This document shows positions 7,768 through 16,926 of a DNA stretch of 20,594 bases, in pieces. The stretch spans positions 1 through 20,594 of the forward strand of contig JABANP010000726.1 in NCBI GenBank assembly GCA_013115135.1, in the 5' to 3' direction. This DNA comes from Perkinsus olseni. Its lineage: Eukaryota > Perkinsozoa > Perkinsida > Perkinsidae. The notes beneath the pieces are model-generated. The model had not been told where the DNA came from, searched no databases, and saw only the letters and a program-made list of their open reading frames with translations. The translations under genes and the position numbers were made by a program. Every line of letters begins with the position of its first letter. Within the stretch, counting starts at the first letter, position 1.

Positions 7768-10700
7768 GTAGTAGTGGGCTATTGGGTTGTGCTAGCGCGC
7801 ATACCACTCCTTCGCTAATTCCTGATGGTGCTTGTCAGTCGCGGAAGCTGTACCGTGATGAGAAGACTCAGCTGAGTGTTCGACGGAAGTCTAGTTTAGC
7901 GGAGTATAAAACGGCGGTTCTGAGCATTTTGAAAAGCGCGTCCCGGGAGAACGACGTCATTAATCAATTGAAAGATGTGCTGGACCGGCAGAACCGGCTG
8001 GTGGAGGAGGTAGGGCTCTCATTGCCTCAGCTGGAGAAGCGCCTCGCCGTCATTCGTGAGGTCCCGCGTTCGTTTCCTATTGAGAGCATTTCACGGCGCA
8101 TCAGCTCGGGAGTGAATATCCGGCGCTCGCGGTCCAGTGGATAGCACCGCCCAACTCTACTGCGGAGTACACGCTTCTTGACAGGAGCAGTATGATGAGG
8201 CGTCCGAGATGGAGAATGAGGTGACCAGTGCTCGAGAGGCATTCATCGATCTCTGGCGAGGCATGGCGGATCGGGCAGGCCAAATGCGGTCAGTGGGGGT
8301 AGTAGAAGGGTTGGGGAAGGGCCGCAAGAGAGGGGGATGCTAGTGCGATAAGATCTTCCGAGGGTAGTCGCATATTTCCTCGAAAAAAGGATAGTCAACG
8401 CCCTGATTAGCATGAATAGATGTTGTGGCGAACGTCCTCTTCCCGATACCAGAATGATAGTTCGCCAACCCAGCGGCGGATGCCAATTCTTCACTCAGCG
8501 GAAGCCTAAGACTGATTGACCCCTGTCCCTCGCGGTCGGTGGTTGTCACATTTGACCGAGTGGTTGCCTCGATGAGTGACTCGTATGGACTTCCACGCCA
8601 AGTGCACTATTGTGTCCCAGGAACGAAAGCCTAGGAACGAAAGCCTAGGGGTGTTGTTTCAGGCGTCCCTGAGGGATATCGATGACAAGTCCATGCAAGT
8701 AACGGCTGGGCGGATTACTGTAGTTCAGGAGTAGTATGGGGAATGAGAGGCGCTTCGCTCCAGCTGCGGAGATCATGGGGGGACGCTCAGAGTCGAACTA
8801 TGCACGTCGAATTGAGTGCCGATAGTGCCGCATCTACTGTCGTCGGTAGTTCGATGTTTCGAACGACTTCATCGTTATGGATTGTACTCGTCCAGGGCCG
8901 TAGCAATTGTGAGTAGCTCGTCGGAATTCTCAGGCAACTAGCTGCCCTGCGTAGTGATGGAGAACAGCACGCTGCTTCCTCCGTCGATAATGATGGGCGT
9001 CTACAACAGCAACGAGCGGTCTTGGAGGGCGATGTGAAGAGTCTAGAGGAGATGAGAGCGGCGAATAGAGCCGAGGAGTAGTGGGGGGCGGGGAGTGCTC
9101 ATCGATCTTCTTTCGCCATGCCGTGAGCCTACCAAGCTACTACCGGAATTCGCACGTATCGTTGATGGCGCGGGGTCCATCGCGCTCTTACGCTCAGCTC
9201 AGCTGTCGGCCCGTTTCCAAGGCTGTCCTTTGGATCATAACGATGAGGGTAGAATCGTTAAAGGAGGCTTCGAAAGATCAGAATTGTTGAACACAAACCG
9301 GTGGTTTGGACGCGGGCAATTTTCAGGGCGGAAATTAGAGCCGCTCGAAGCTCGGTAGAGGATGCTATTAAGGAAGTCACCGGGCCGGTCGACGACGAGC
9401 GGCGGCAGGTGGTGGAGGAAAGAGATCAGATGGACGACAAGATCAAGCGGCTCCAGGAAGAGTTAGCTGAGGCACAGTAATAACCGCGTTTTCGTCACGC
9501 GCCACGAAATTGCGGTTGGTAGAGCGTAGCACTTTGGAGACCTCATGGAGCAATGAGTGCTGCGCGGCTATCGCACGATCCATGAGCGGAGCGTAGCAGT
9601 ATTTGTTTGCTGTCTTATCAGGGCGAAGAGAGATGAGTGTGACGAGAAGATGAGCCGGTTGGATGGGGAGATATCAGCCGCCCGTGGAAAGGTACGTAGT
9701 TTAGTTTGAGTAGGTGCGGGGCAATGGCTGGGTGATCGGTTGAACTCCCCACACCAGTTTTGACGCGGTCGAGGCAACATTCGCATCGCCATTCCAGATG
9801 ATTGCTATTATCTCTCTATCGTAATATTTTCATAATTGCTCTGAGCGTTGGTCAACCTCGCGAAAGATCTCTTATGTGGCTGTTGACTCAGTTCCGAGAT
9901 CAGCTTAGTAACGTCGAGGCAGCTGAAGAGAAGTTCAGTAGGAAGGCTAAGGCGATGGAGTTGAAGGAGGAGATCATCGACCAGCAACGGAAAACCATTC
10001 AGAAGCGGTAGTAGGGGTTGCGCTTGCTCATAGGAGACAATTTCGTGGCGCCGCGGTCACGACCGGCTGGGAATGCAATTCCGAGCACATCCGGGTTTCA
10101 TATCTTTCTCTATAGAAATCAGACATTCTATCGGTGAAGTTTTCGGAGTCTTGCGTAACCTCTTCAGAGAAGACGATATTAAGCAACGGCGAGAGGAGCA
10201 GTTGGAGAACCGTCGGAAACTGGAAGAGGAGCTCGGCGCCCTCGACAGCACTCGCAAGGCCACTGGGCAATGGGTAAGATTCCCAGTCCGCGGCAAGCGC
10301 CTGCATTCGTCATCCCCGATAGTCGCGTTGTTATGCTGGGGTCGATTCCAGCTAGTCGCTGCGGCGATCTTTGCATCGCTTCAGCTCGCGTCATCTGATA
10401 AGTTGGGGCCATCCGCAGAGGCGGGTGTTGATTCCATCGTTGAAGGCGCTGAGTTCAGGGCAAAGCTCAGGCGGCAGGTGAGTTCAGAAGAGTAGAACAA
10501 ACGAGGTTTAGCAACATTCTGGCGGCATTTAGCGCGCGCCCTGCGCCTTAGGTTGCTGATGTCGCGGACAAACTGTCATCATTGGATCTTGAGATTGGTC
10601 GAGTGAGGAGCCAACTGAATCTTTTGCAGCAGCGGCGACCTCAAGTGAGCAGAGGATTTCTCTTTTTTTGAGACGTAGAATTGATGATCAGATTGAGGAA

Positions 10701-12332
10701 GAGAAGCAGCAAGCAGTTCGCTCTCGCATGTTTGCGGAGGCCAAAAAGCTATCGGTAAGATCAACTCCGATGATGGTTTATGATACCGTCGCTGCTACTG
10801 AGGGGTCGCTAACTTACACTCCACCGCCTGCGATTCCGCCCGTCCACGGGGAAGGGAGGTTGGAGAGAAACATGAGGGGATAAATTGTACATTATGTTTG
10901 GCTTGGATCGAGCTTAGTAATTTGGATGTGTTTTCTTCCACTCCGAAATTAGAATTCTTGGAGGATCGGGATAGAATTGGGACCGTTTGACTGCTCGGTG
11001 GGATGGGCTTGGCTGGTTAGGCTGAAGCCAAGTCCGTCGATGAGTCGATCACAAGCACTGAGACGTCTCTGAGAGATTTGCGGGATCAGAGCGCGTCCCT
11101 ACGCCAGCAGCTCGACGAGGCTCAATCGAAAGAAGACGGTCTCTTAGACGGCAGTACAGGTCAGAGGAAGAACGGGCTTCGCTCCGCTGTATTCGGGTAT
11201 CATCTGTCAGACGCCCCGGGCTGTGGAGATATCCTCGAGAAACTAGCCCTATCAGTGAAGGCCAGGCTGAAGGTCGTCCGCAGATTTGCTGAGGAGAAGG
11301 AAGATGGGCTGAAACCAGAGATCGATATGTGAGTGCTCGACTGGCCGTGAGCAGCTCATCTCCTAAGTATCTCTTTTCACCGATGCCTCACTTCGGACTG
11401 CGTGCCAACAGCGCGCAGGCATCTCTTTGGTGCTAAACCGAGGAGATGCCTCGCCGATGCATCTCACGCAACCATTGCGGCCTCTGAATCATTCCCGCCG
11501 TAGATAGTTGCTCGTGGGAGCTGGACGTGGAGATAGGACCGATCTAGCACTTCAGGTTGGAAGCATTGGACGCTGACATAGCCAAGCATTTGACGCCGGA
11601 GACTGAGGAGAAGTTGAAGTCACAGCTCGCTGATCTTGCCGATTCGTGGTCTCCCGAAGAGAAGGAGGGAGCATCGAAACACGATGATGAGGCGAAGTGA
11701 CGGTTCTGAGGTGCGCTCTCATTATAAGGCTGGGTCTGGCCAGGTCACCCGACAGCTCGGAAGGGGAGCCCCTCACATCAGGCGATGACGTGGGGGCTAC
11801 GGGCTCTGACAGCTATGCACCAAGGTCATCCAGTAACGATGATACCGTGAAGACTGTGAGCCTCTTGCTCTCTTGAGTTATCTTGCATTTTCTCAAACCT
11901 GGCAGGTGTCGCCACCGGGAGATCGAGAGAAGGAAGACTCGAAAGATGTTTCCCAGCACGCAACTGAGGTTAGTATCAGTAGCTGCCGCTCAGGCCAAGA
12001 CCCCCAGGAGCCATTCCGTTCAGGAGGTCACGAGTACTCGCGTGGACGTGTTGGAGTCCGAGCTTGCTCAACCATCGCACGCCGTGGACGGTGTGGATAC
12101 TCCTTCTTCTTCCGGCGGGAATGTCGAGGGAGCTCCGACCGTGGGCGAAGGCGATACTGTTAACGCTGGTGAAGTGGAGACAGAGAAGACCGGCGAAACG
12201 ATCAAAGAGCGGCAGCCTGCCTCGAAATACGTGAGTTGGAAGTGCTATGCAGGGTTGGGATTGACTAGTTGCCCGTGTTAGCCATCGCCACCACCAACAG
12301 CCCCCGAGGAGACTGGACAGTCGAATGCTTGA
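6824..12332 (+). CDS. Large multi-exon coiled-coil scaffold protein (about 20 exons)
   Basis: Exons: 6824-6913, 7133-7292, 7391-7767, 7839-8111 (or -8060), 8185-8298 (or -8292), 8663-8730, 8934-9077, 9327-9476, 9622-9691, 9892-10007, 10168-10273, 10385-10477, 10552-10644, 10692-10754, 11021-11328, 11556-11696, 11744-11855, 11906-11968, 12024-12230, 12282-12332. Every junction is GT-AG with matching phase and the sum is a multiple of three, giving about 913-932 residues. A 51-bp in-frame intron (11160-11210) is optional. The start MSFWNFLGLS opens a Gln/Pro-rich N-terminus; a long, highly charged coiled coil follows from about residue 210 to 730, then an acidic Ser/Thr tail ending in TGA at 12330. 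I see no motor, kinase or membrane segment. A cytoskeletal or trafficking scaffold is inferred from architecture only. The least certain points are the ends of exons 4 and 5 and the start of exon 3. Confidence 0.8.
7839..11328 (+). other. Coiled-coil rod of the multi-exon gene (exons 4-15)
   Basis: Twelve exons encode almost uninterrupted charged heptad sequence. Examples are NQLKDVLDRQNRLVEEVGLS (exon 4), DKIKRLQEELAEAQ (exon 8), QRREEQLENRRKLEEELGAL (exon 11) and LRDLRDQSASLRQQLDEAQS (exon 15). A weaker Gly/Ser break occurs in exon 12 (SDKLGPSAEAG). The helix pattern reads across most splice junctions, which supports the gene model. The intron 8299-8662 (364 bp) is the longest and could hide a small exon. 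Confidence 0.75.
8619..8646. repeat. 14-bp tandem duplication inside an intron
   Basis: AGGAACGAAAGCCT occurs twice in direct succession in the intron just before the acceptor at 8661-8662. It is a small tandem repeat with no evident function. Confidence 0.85.
11556..12332 (+). other. Acidic Ser/Thr-rich tail of the coiled-coil protein (exons 16-20)
   Basis: After a last helical stretch (DADIAKHLTPETEEKLKSQL), the five final exons turn into Glu/Asp/Ser/Thr/Gly/Pro-rich, probably disordered sequence. Examples are SPDSSEGEPLTSGDDVGATG and GEGDTVNAGEVETEKTGE. The final exon is PSPPPTAPEETGQSNA then TGA. The donors are GTGACG, GTGAGC, GTTAGT and GTGAGT. The introns are 47, 50, 55 and 51 bp, and the phase is kept throughout. 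Confidence 0.75.
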
Positions 12333-12663
12333 ATCCAATATGCTTGACTTTCAGTTCGTGTACTAATTTCATTCATCGAGACAATTGCGTTTTCACCCTT
12401 TCTCGAATGTTGTTGAGTTACATTCCAGTAGGGTCACAGTAGACGATATAAAGACGCGAAAACGTCAAAGTTGCGTCCAGGCGGTGACGATGATATTGGC
12501 ACTTAACACAACCCGAATCGTTGAAAAGGACAACTTAACATCAGTAAGGAGTTCTTCTTATCTCCGAAAGGGACTCTCCCCCAACATCATCAGATTTGGC
12601 TGACTAAACGAGGGAAGGAGAAGCGAAAACTGAACCCGTACGAGAAGCTTCTGAATGTCACAC
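12333..12663. other. Convergent intergenic region
   Basis: This is the shared 3' region between the plus-strand coiled-coil gene and the minus-strand mucin-like gene, about 330 bp long. I see no RNA gene, repeat or strong hairpin in it. Confidence 0.6.
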
Positions 12664-13542
12664 TTAGCACCTGGTAAGAGTGGTATCGATGAGGGCGCCG
12701 ATGCTGACGTGAACGTCATTGGCGTCGATGATGGTGGCCTTGACGGCGTCGATGTGCATCATATGCATCAACTTGCTGAGGGTCTGATCGTAGTTGGAGA
12801 ACTCCATCTCAGAACCATTCACCTTGTAGTCGGCGTGCATCTTCATACCCATCACGTTGATGGTAGCCTGGCCATTCTCGAAATTGATGTTGAAGCTCTG
12901 GCCCATCACGTTACCACAGAAAACACCACCGAAAGCGGGGGCTGTAGTGGTAGTAGTGGTAGGAGCCTGGGTCGTGGTGGTAGTGGGCTTGGCAGTAGTA
13001 GTGGTAGGAGCCTGGGTCGTGGTGGTAGTGGGCTTGGCAGTAGTAGTGGTAGGAGCCGCAGTGGTAGTAGTGGTGGGGGCGGCAGTGGTAGTCACAGAGG
13101 CCTCGGTGGTGGTCACAGGGGCCTCAGTAGTAGTCACAGGGGCGGCGGTGGTGGTCACAGGGGCGGCGGTGGTGGTCACTGGGGCGGCGGTGGTGGTCAC
13201 TGGGGCGGCGGTGGTGGTCACAGGGGCGGCGGTGGTGGTCACAGGGGCAGCGGTGGTAGTCGCGGGAGCCTCGGTACTGTGAGGAACCGGGGTAGAGGAG
13301 ACGGCTGAGCAGGCTACGGGCTCCCCGACGCAGTCCTTGTCGGTAGGCTGGAAGCAGACGGAACCATCAGCCTTCTTGAGGAGACCAAAGCAAACGGCGG
13401 GGCTCTTCCACGACTTGCAGTAGGAGCCATACTTGGCAATCTTGCAGCCCTCGACATCATTGCAGAGGGAAATACAGGAATCCTCAGCAGCCACAAGAGA
13501 GGCAGAGGCAACAGCAATGAAGGTAGCGGTGGCAAAGCGCAT
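12664..13542 (-). CDS. Secreted mucin-like two-domain protein, paralog 1
   Basis: A single-exon gene of 292 residues. A signal peptide (residues 1-19, MRFATATFIAVASASLVAA) is followed by an eight-cysteine module with Cys at 23, 27, 33, 42, 51, 63, 71 and 78. A Thr-rich stalk (about 80-203) carries nine seven-residue units of the TTTAAPV type (including TEAP and EASV variants), then KPTTTTTQAPTTTTA twice. The C-terminal domain (204-292) starts GGVFCGNVMGQS and ends LIDTTLTRC; its Cys209 and Cys292 may form a disulfide. The Thr stalk is a likely O-glycosylation target, so the product is probably an extracellular or cell-wall glycoprotein. It is a close paralog of 14402-15340 with identical spacing of the eight cysteines. 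The family is known to me only as uncharacterised protist proteins. Confidence 0.9.
   Translation of the reverse strand: MRFATATFIAVASASLVAAEDSCISLCNDVEGCKIAKYGSYCKSWKSPAVCFGLLKKADGSVCFQPTDKDCVGEPVACSAVSSTPVPHSTEAPATTTAAPVTTTAAPVTTTAAPVTTTAAPVTTTAAPVTTTAAPVTTTEAPVTTTEASVTTTAAPTTTTTAAPTTTTAKPTTTTTQAPTTTTAKPTTTTTQAPTTTTTTAPAFGGVFCGNVMGQSFNINFENGQATINVMGMKMHADYKVNGSEMEFSNYDQTLSKLMHMMHIDAVKATIIDANDVHVSIGALIDTTLTRC
12943..13280. repeat. Thr-codon tandem repeats in mucin-like paralog 1
   Basis: From about 13086 to 13280 there are 21-bp units encoding the seven-residue TTTAAPV-type repeat. From about 12965 to 13055 a 45-bp unit encoding KPTTTTTQAPTTTTA is duplicated almost exactly. The near-identity at the DNA level suggests recent slippage or unequal exchange. 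Because the repeat has no stop codon in the antisense direction, it also opens long spurious plus-strand frames. Confidence 0.85.
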
Positions 13543-13706
13543 TTGAAATCGAGTGTTAAACTAGTAACTATGAGGACACTACTGAGCCCATACTATCGAT
13601 CATCAACTACTAATATCACTGGCCGAAGGGCTCTCGCATCTTGAGTATGAGAGTAGCTAACTTGCGTTCAAACAACAGTACAAAGGTCTACAAATGCTAT
13701 GCGTCG

Positions 13707-13738
13707 ACCAGTATGCGAAACTAACGTCGCATACTGGT
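13707..13738. repeat. Perfect 11-bp stem with 10-nt loop
   Basis: ACCAGTATGCG (13707-13717) pairs with CGCATACTGGT (13728-13738) around a 10-nt loop. It lies about 165-195 bp upstream of the start codon of the minus-strand gene at 13542. It could be a binding site for a dimeric regulator or a leader hairpin. Confidence 0.85.
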
Positions 13739-13785
13739 ACTGTCTGCTCCTTTGAGCACTCACCGCAGCTAACACAATCGTCAAG

Positions 13786-14151
13786 CTAGAGACCCGTCCC
13801 CTTTTGGCGCCGCTCCATCAACTTGCACGAGGGAGTGTATCCGTTGTGTCGAGTTCGTTCGCCGTTTCTTATCTTTAATGAGGCAATTTCGTGGGATCGT
13901 CGTGTTGGAAGCGAAAGCACCAGTATCGACAGCGTAATGGGCTCAAAGCACTGACCAGTCCTTTGTGCAATATGTCCCACTCGAATAGCTGAGATAGGCC
14001 ACCGCTGCCCCGTAGTGCTTGTATCACGGAGGCTGCACAAAAATTGTCCCGACAGTGCGTAGCCCAGCCGACAGCTCAACTCCAGTTGACCTTTGGACTG
14101 GTCTTTAGCGCACGAGCCGCTGCCAATTATGATCAAGAGACTCGCGCTCAT
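13786..14151 (-). CDS. Hypothetical small protein, doubtful
   Basis: An ATG-initiated open frame of 121 codons. The first 15 residues (MSASLLIIIGSGSCA) resemble a short signal or anchor segment, and the rest has no recognised motif. It sits between two mucin-like genes on the same strand, unrelated to them in sequence. Chance frames of this size occur elsewhere in the window, so the call is weak. Confidence 0.25.
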   Translation of the reverse strand: MSASLLIIIGSGSCAKDQSKGQLELSCRLGYALSGQFLCSLRDTSTTGQRWPISAIRVGHIAQRTGQCFEPITLSILVLSLPTRRSHEIASLKIRNGERTRHNGYTPSCKLMERRQKGTGL

Positions 14152-14401
14152 TACTAGTAGTCTTCTATGGCGCCTATGGAACGCCCATCATATGGTCAGC
14201 CAGGTGACTCAACGGCGGGCCTACCCCTCCTTCGCTCTTGAACACAACAATCCATTCCAGCGCAAGAAGGCCATAACATTAACTCACACGAGAGAAGGAA
14301 AAATTCTCCCATACTACTCGGCGTGAATAACGAAAATGCGATTTCAACTTAACAGGACAGAACAGAACGGCCATTAATGAAAATGACGATCAGTGAGGCG
14401 T

Positions 14402-15340
14402 TTAGCACCTGGTGACTGTAGTGTCGATGAGGACACCAATTTTGATGTGGACATCATTGGCATCAACAATAGTAGCTTGGACACTATTGATATGCATCAT
14501 ATGCATCAACTTGCTGAGGGTGGGACCATAGTTGAAGAAGTCCATCTCGTTACCATCAATCTTGTAGTCAGCATGCATGTCCATTCCCATAACACTAATC
14601 GTAGCGTGTCCACCCTCGAAATCGACCTTGAAGCTCTCACCCATCACGTTACCACAGAAGACACCGCCGAAGGGAGCAGCCGTTGTGGTGGTAGTAGTAG
14701 GCTTCTGAGTCGTAGTAGTGGTAGTGGTGGTGGTAGGCTTCTGAGTCGTAGTAGTGGTAGTGGTGGTGGTAGGCTTCTGAGTCGTAGTAGTGGTAGTGGT
14801 GGTGGTAGGCTTCTGAGTCGTAGTAGTGGTAGTGGTGGTGGTAGGCTTCTGAGTCGTAGTAGTCACGGGAGCAGCAGTGGTGGTCACGGGAGCAGCAGTG
14901 GTGGTCACGGGAGCAGCAGTGGTAGTCACGGGAGCAGCAGTGGTAGTCACGGGAGCAGCAGTGGTGGTCACGGGAGCAGCAGTGGTAGTCACGGGAGCAG
15001 CAGTGGTAGTCACGGGAGCAGCAGTGGTGGTCACGGGAGCAGCAGTGGTAGTCACGGGAGCAGCAGTGGTGGTCACGGGAGCAGCAGTGGTGAGGATTCT
15101 GCTATCACAACTGACAGAATCACCGACGCAATCCTTGTCGGTGGGCTGGAAGCAGTAAGAACCATCAGCCTTCCTCACGAGACCAAAGCAGACGGCGGGC
15201 TCCTTCCAGGCCTTGCAGTATGATCCGTACTTGGCAGTCTTGCAACCATCAATCTGGTTACAGAGGGAGGCGCAGGAATCTTCAGTGGCCGAAGCAACAG
15301 CAACGGCAGAAGCGATGGTAGCGACGGAGGCGAAAAACAT
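14402..15340 (-). CDS. Secreted mucin-like two-domain protein, paralog 2
   Basis: A single-exon gene of 312 residues. Signal peptide MFFASVATIASAVAVASA; an eight-cysteine module with Cys at 23, 27, 33, 42, 51, 63, 71 and 78, exactly as in paralog 1. The Thr-rich stalk consists of 11 seven-residue TTTAAPV-type units and then five 12-residue TTQKPTTTTTTT-type units. The C-terminal domain (about 224-312) runs from FGGVFCGNVMGES to IDTTVTRC. The two end domains are highly conserved with paralog 1, whereas the stalk differs in repeat type and number, as expected for a length-variable spacer that lifts the terminal domain away from the cell. The gene is divergent from the plus-strand paralog at 15831, with about 490 bp between their start codons. 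Confidence 0.9.
   Translation of the reverse strand: MFFASVATIASAVAVASATEDSCASLCNQIDGCKTAKYGSYCKAWKEPAVCFGLVRKADGSYCFQPTDKDCVGDSVSCDSRILTTAAPVTTTAAPVTTTAAPVTTTAAPVTTTAAPVTTTAAPVTTTAAPVTTTAAPVTTTAAPVTTTAAPVTTTAAPVTTTTQKPTTTTTTTTTQKPTTTTTTTTTQKPTTTTTTTTTQKPTTTTTTTTTQKPTTTTTTAAPFGGVFCGNVMGESFKVDFEGGHATISVMGMDMHADYKIDGNEMDFFNYGPTLSKLMHMMHINSVQATIVDANDVHIKIGVLIDTTVTRC
14698..15093. repeat. 36-bp and 21-bp coding tandem repeats in mucin-like paralog 2
   Basis: There are five 36-bp units beginning near 14698, 14734, 14770, 14806 and 14842 (TTQKP plus Thr run) and eleven 21-bp units from about 14862 to 15093 (TTTAAPV). Units are nearly identical at the nucleotide level, differing mainly by GTG/GTA-type third positions (antisense of Thr codons). 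This suggests recent expansion and likely length polymorphism. Confidence 0.85.
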
Positions 15341-15830
15341 TTATGGGATAATACGAAAGAGACTAAATACAATAATCTCATAACATTGAATAGATACTGA
15401 TGATATCAATCGTCATTCGGCTACCTGTTCAAGTTGGTGTTCGAGCTACAGAATGGACCTCAGCTCGACACAATTCTGTTGAGAAAGATGCCTTTGTGCT
15501 ATGCTGTCCCGACGACCCTCGTTTGATCATTCTGTTGACTCCAGCTCATTTACATTGCTTGCTGCTCCACACGAATGCGCTACCTGTTTACAACACAAGG
15601 CGTCACGAGGTATCGCACGTGACGTGACGCCATGCGATGGACCCCGCCGGCGTCGCCTGGGCGCTTCCAAACTTCTCGTTAGGTTGCAACGTGGAGTGGT
15701 TTCATGAAAAGGGTTCTTTAGCAGGATCGTGGGCTCTATGAATAGTTGAGAGCCTCGGAAGTATTCGGCCGTACCTGCAGCTGTTGAATTTTGCCCACTG
15801 CAGGCTAAATTGAACGTTTCCCGCCCGGCA
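15341..15830. promoter_or_regulatory. Divergent intergenic region between mucin-like paralogs 2 and 3
   Basis: About 490 bp separate the two start codons of oppositely oriented paralogs, so the promoters of both must lie here. No TATA element is evident. CTGCAG at 15797-15802, shortly before the start at 15831, could be a spliced-leader acceptor. I see no other gene in this stretch. Confidence 0.45.
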
Positions 15831-16478
15831 ATGAACAAAAGCATCGCTGTCTTGGTTTTTGGTCTCTCCACCTTGCTCGCATCCGATCCGTGTATGCAGA
15901 TGTGTATCGATCTCGGCGACACTACTGCGTGTGCCAGGTCTGGCAAGGGCTCCTACTGCAAGTCCTACCAGAAGGGCAAACCGGTCTGCCAGGGTTTCAT
16001 TCGCAGGAAGGATAACAGCTTGTGCTTCCTCACCGGCGGACCCGACGACGTCAACTGCTCTGGTGATCCGGTTTATTGCCCGACATCCCCCTCCACCACA
16101 GGAGGCCCCAGTCCATTTCCAACAACTCAAAAACCGACCACTACAGAGACCCCTGCCGCTACAACCACGACTACCACCACCTCTCAGCATTCGATTTTCG
16201 AGGGCGAATTTTGTGGTGTGGCTTTGGGCCAGTCGCTGCGCGTAACCCTGAAGGCCGGGCATCTAACCCTGTCTATACCGACTCTCAAGGTTGAGGGCGT
16301 CTGTGATTATCACGTCAATGGCAATGTTATTACTCTGTCTAACTTTGATGAAACCCTGACGACTCTGATGAAGTCGGCTGATGTGAAGGGATTCGAAGTG
16401 ACTATTGAGGGCTCTGATGAGCTGCACCTCAAGGCTGGGCTACTCCTCGATACCACTATGAAGAGATGCCCATCGTGA
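15831..16478 (+). CDS. Secreted mucin-like two-domain protein, paralog 3 (short stalk)
   Basis: A single-exon gene of 215 residues. ATG 15831 is chosen because it gives a clean signal peptide (MNKSIAVLVFGLSTLLAS); the frame stays open upstream only through non-ATG codons. The eight-cysteine module has Cys at 21, 25, 34, 43, 53, 65, 76 and 83, matching the order but not the exact spacing of the two minus-strand paralogs. The stalk is short (about 85-124, TTQKPTTTETPAATTTTT) and lacks tandem repeats. The C-terminal domain starts FEGEFCGVALGQS and ends LDTTMKRCPS, with one extra cysteine (VCDYHVNG). It is clearly homologous but older in divergence. Probable surface or extracellular glycoprotein. 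Confidence 0.88.
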   Translation: MNKSIAVLVFGLSTLLASDPCMQMCIDLGDTTACARSGKGSYCKSYQKGKPVCQGFIRRKDNSLCFLTGGPDDVNCSGDPVYCPTSPSTTGGPSPFPTTQKPTTTETPAATTTTTTTSQHSIFEGEFCGVALGQSLRVTLKAGHLTLSIPTLKVEGVCDYHVNGNVITLSNFDETLTTLMKSADVKGFEVTIEGSDELHLKAGLLLDTTMKRCPS

Positions 16479-16831
16479 GATCTTTTTTTCGCCCCGGCTT
16501 TGCGCCAGTATAGAGTCGTCATTCCATATGGTGACCGGGTTTACCGGGTCCCGGCTAAGCGGATCTTTCAAGCATCAGGACTTTTTTCAAAAAGCAGCCT
16601 GGTCAGGCATTGAGTTAGAAGTGATGAGTGGGGTAGCTGTCCGAGCTACTCATATCGAATTCGAATAATGACATCTCCACAACTTGCCGCCACAATTAGC
16701 TTGCCCTCTTCGCATTTCTTAGGACCTCCGCATCGACTAACCAATCTCTTACAAAACCTAACGCGGCGGGATGTACGATCCTCCATCTGTGCACTTCAAC
16801 AACACAAGAGCCCATCCTAGGCAAAATTGGT

Positions 16832-16926
16832 CTAATCTATGCAAGCCGCCCTAATCCATGCGAATTGTACTAATCCAAGCCAACTACTCTAATCTAAGCA
16901 AATCTTGCTAATCTATGCAATAAACT
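16832..16926. repeat. Degenerate 19-bp tandem repeat, five units
   Basis: Units start at 16832, 16851, 16870, 16889 and 16908 with an exact 19-bp period. The first 12-13 bases are conserved (CTAATCTATGCAA, with C/T and T/A changes), while the following six or so vary freely. A more degenerate unit may precede at 16813. The conserved half and variable half suggest selection on the CTAATC part or an old decaying array. Confidence 0.85.

Larger units (their letters stand above)
13543..14401. other. Intergenic region upstream of mucin-like paralog 1
   Basis: It contains the promoter side of the gene at 12664-13542, the hairpin at 13707-13738, a doubtful small minus-strand frame (13786-14151) and the 3' flank of the gene at 14402-15340. 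I can support nothing else. Confidence 0.5.

Noticed and set aside
8243..8494. Minus-strand frames over the long intron of the coiled-coil gene
   Set aside because: They overlap a supported plus-strand exon and show no protein features.
12655..13308. Plus-strand Gly/Ser/His-rich open frame of 217 codons
   Set aside because: It is the antisense of the Thr-rich repeat of the minus-strand mucin-like gene. The repeat lacks stops in all frames; the minus strand has the signal peptide and conserved cysteines.
14393..15223. Plus-strand GSSSGGH-type repeat frame of 276 codons
   Set aside because: Same reason: antisense shadow of the 21-bp and 36-bp coding repeats of paralog 2.
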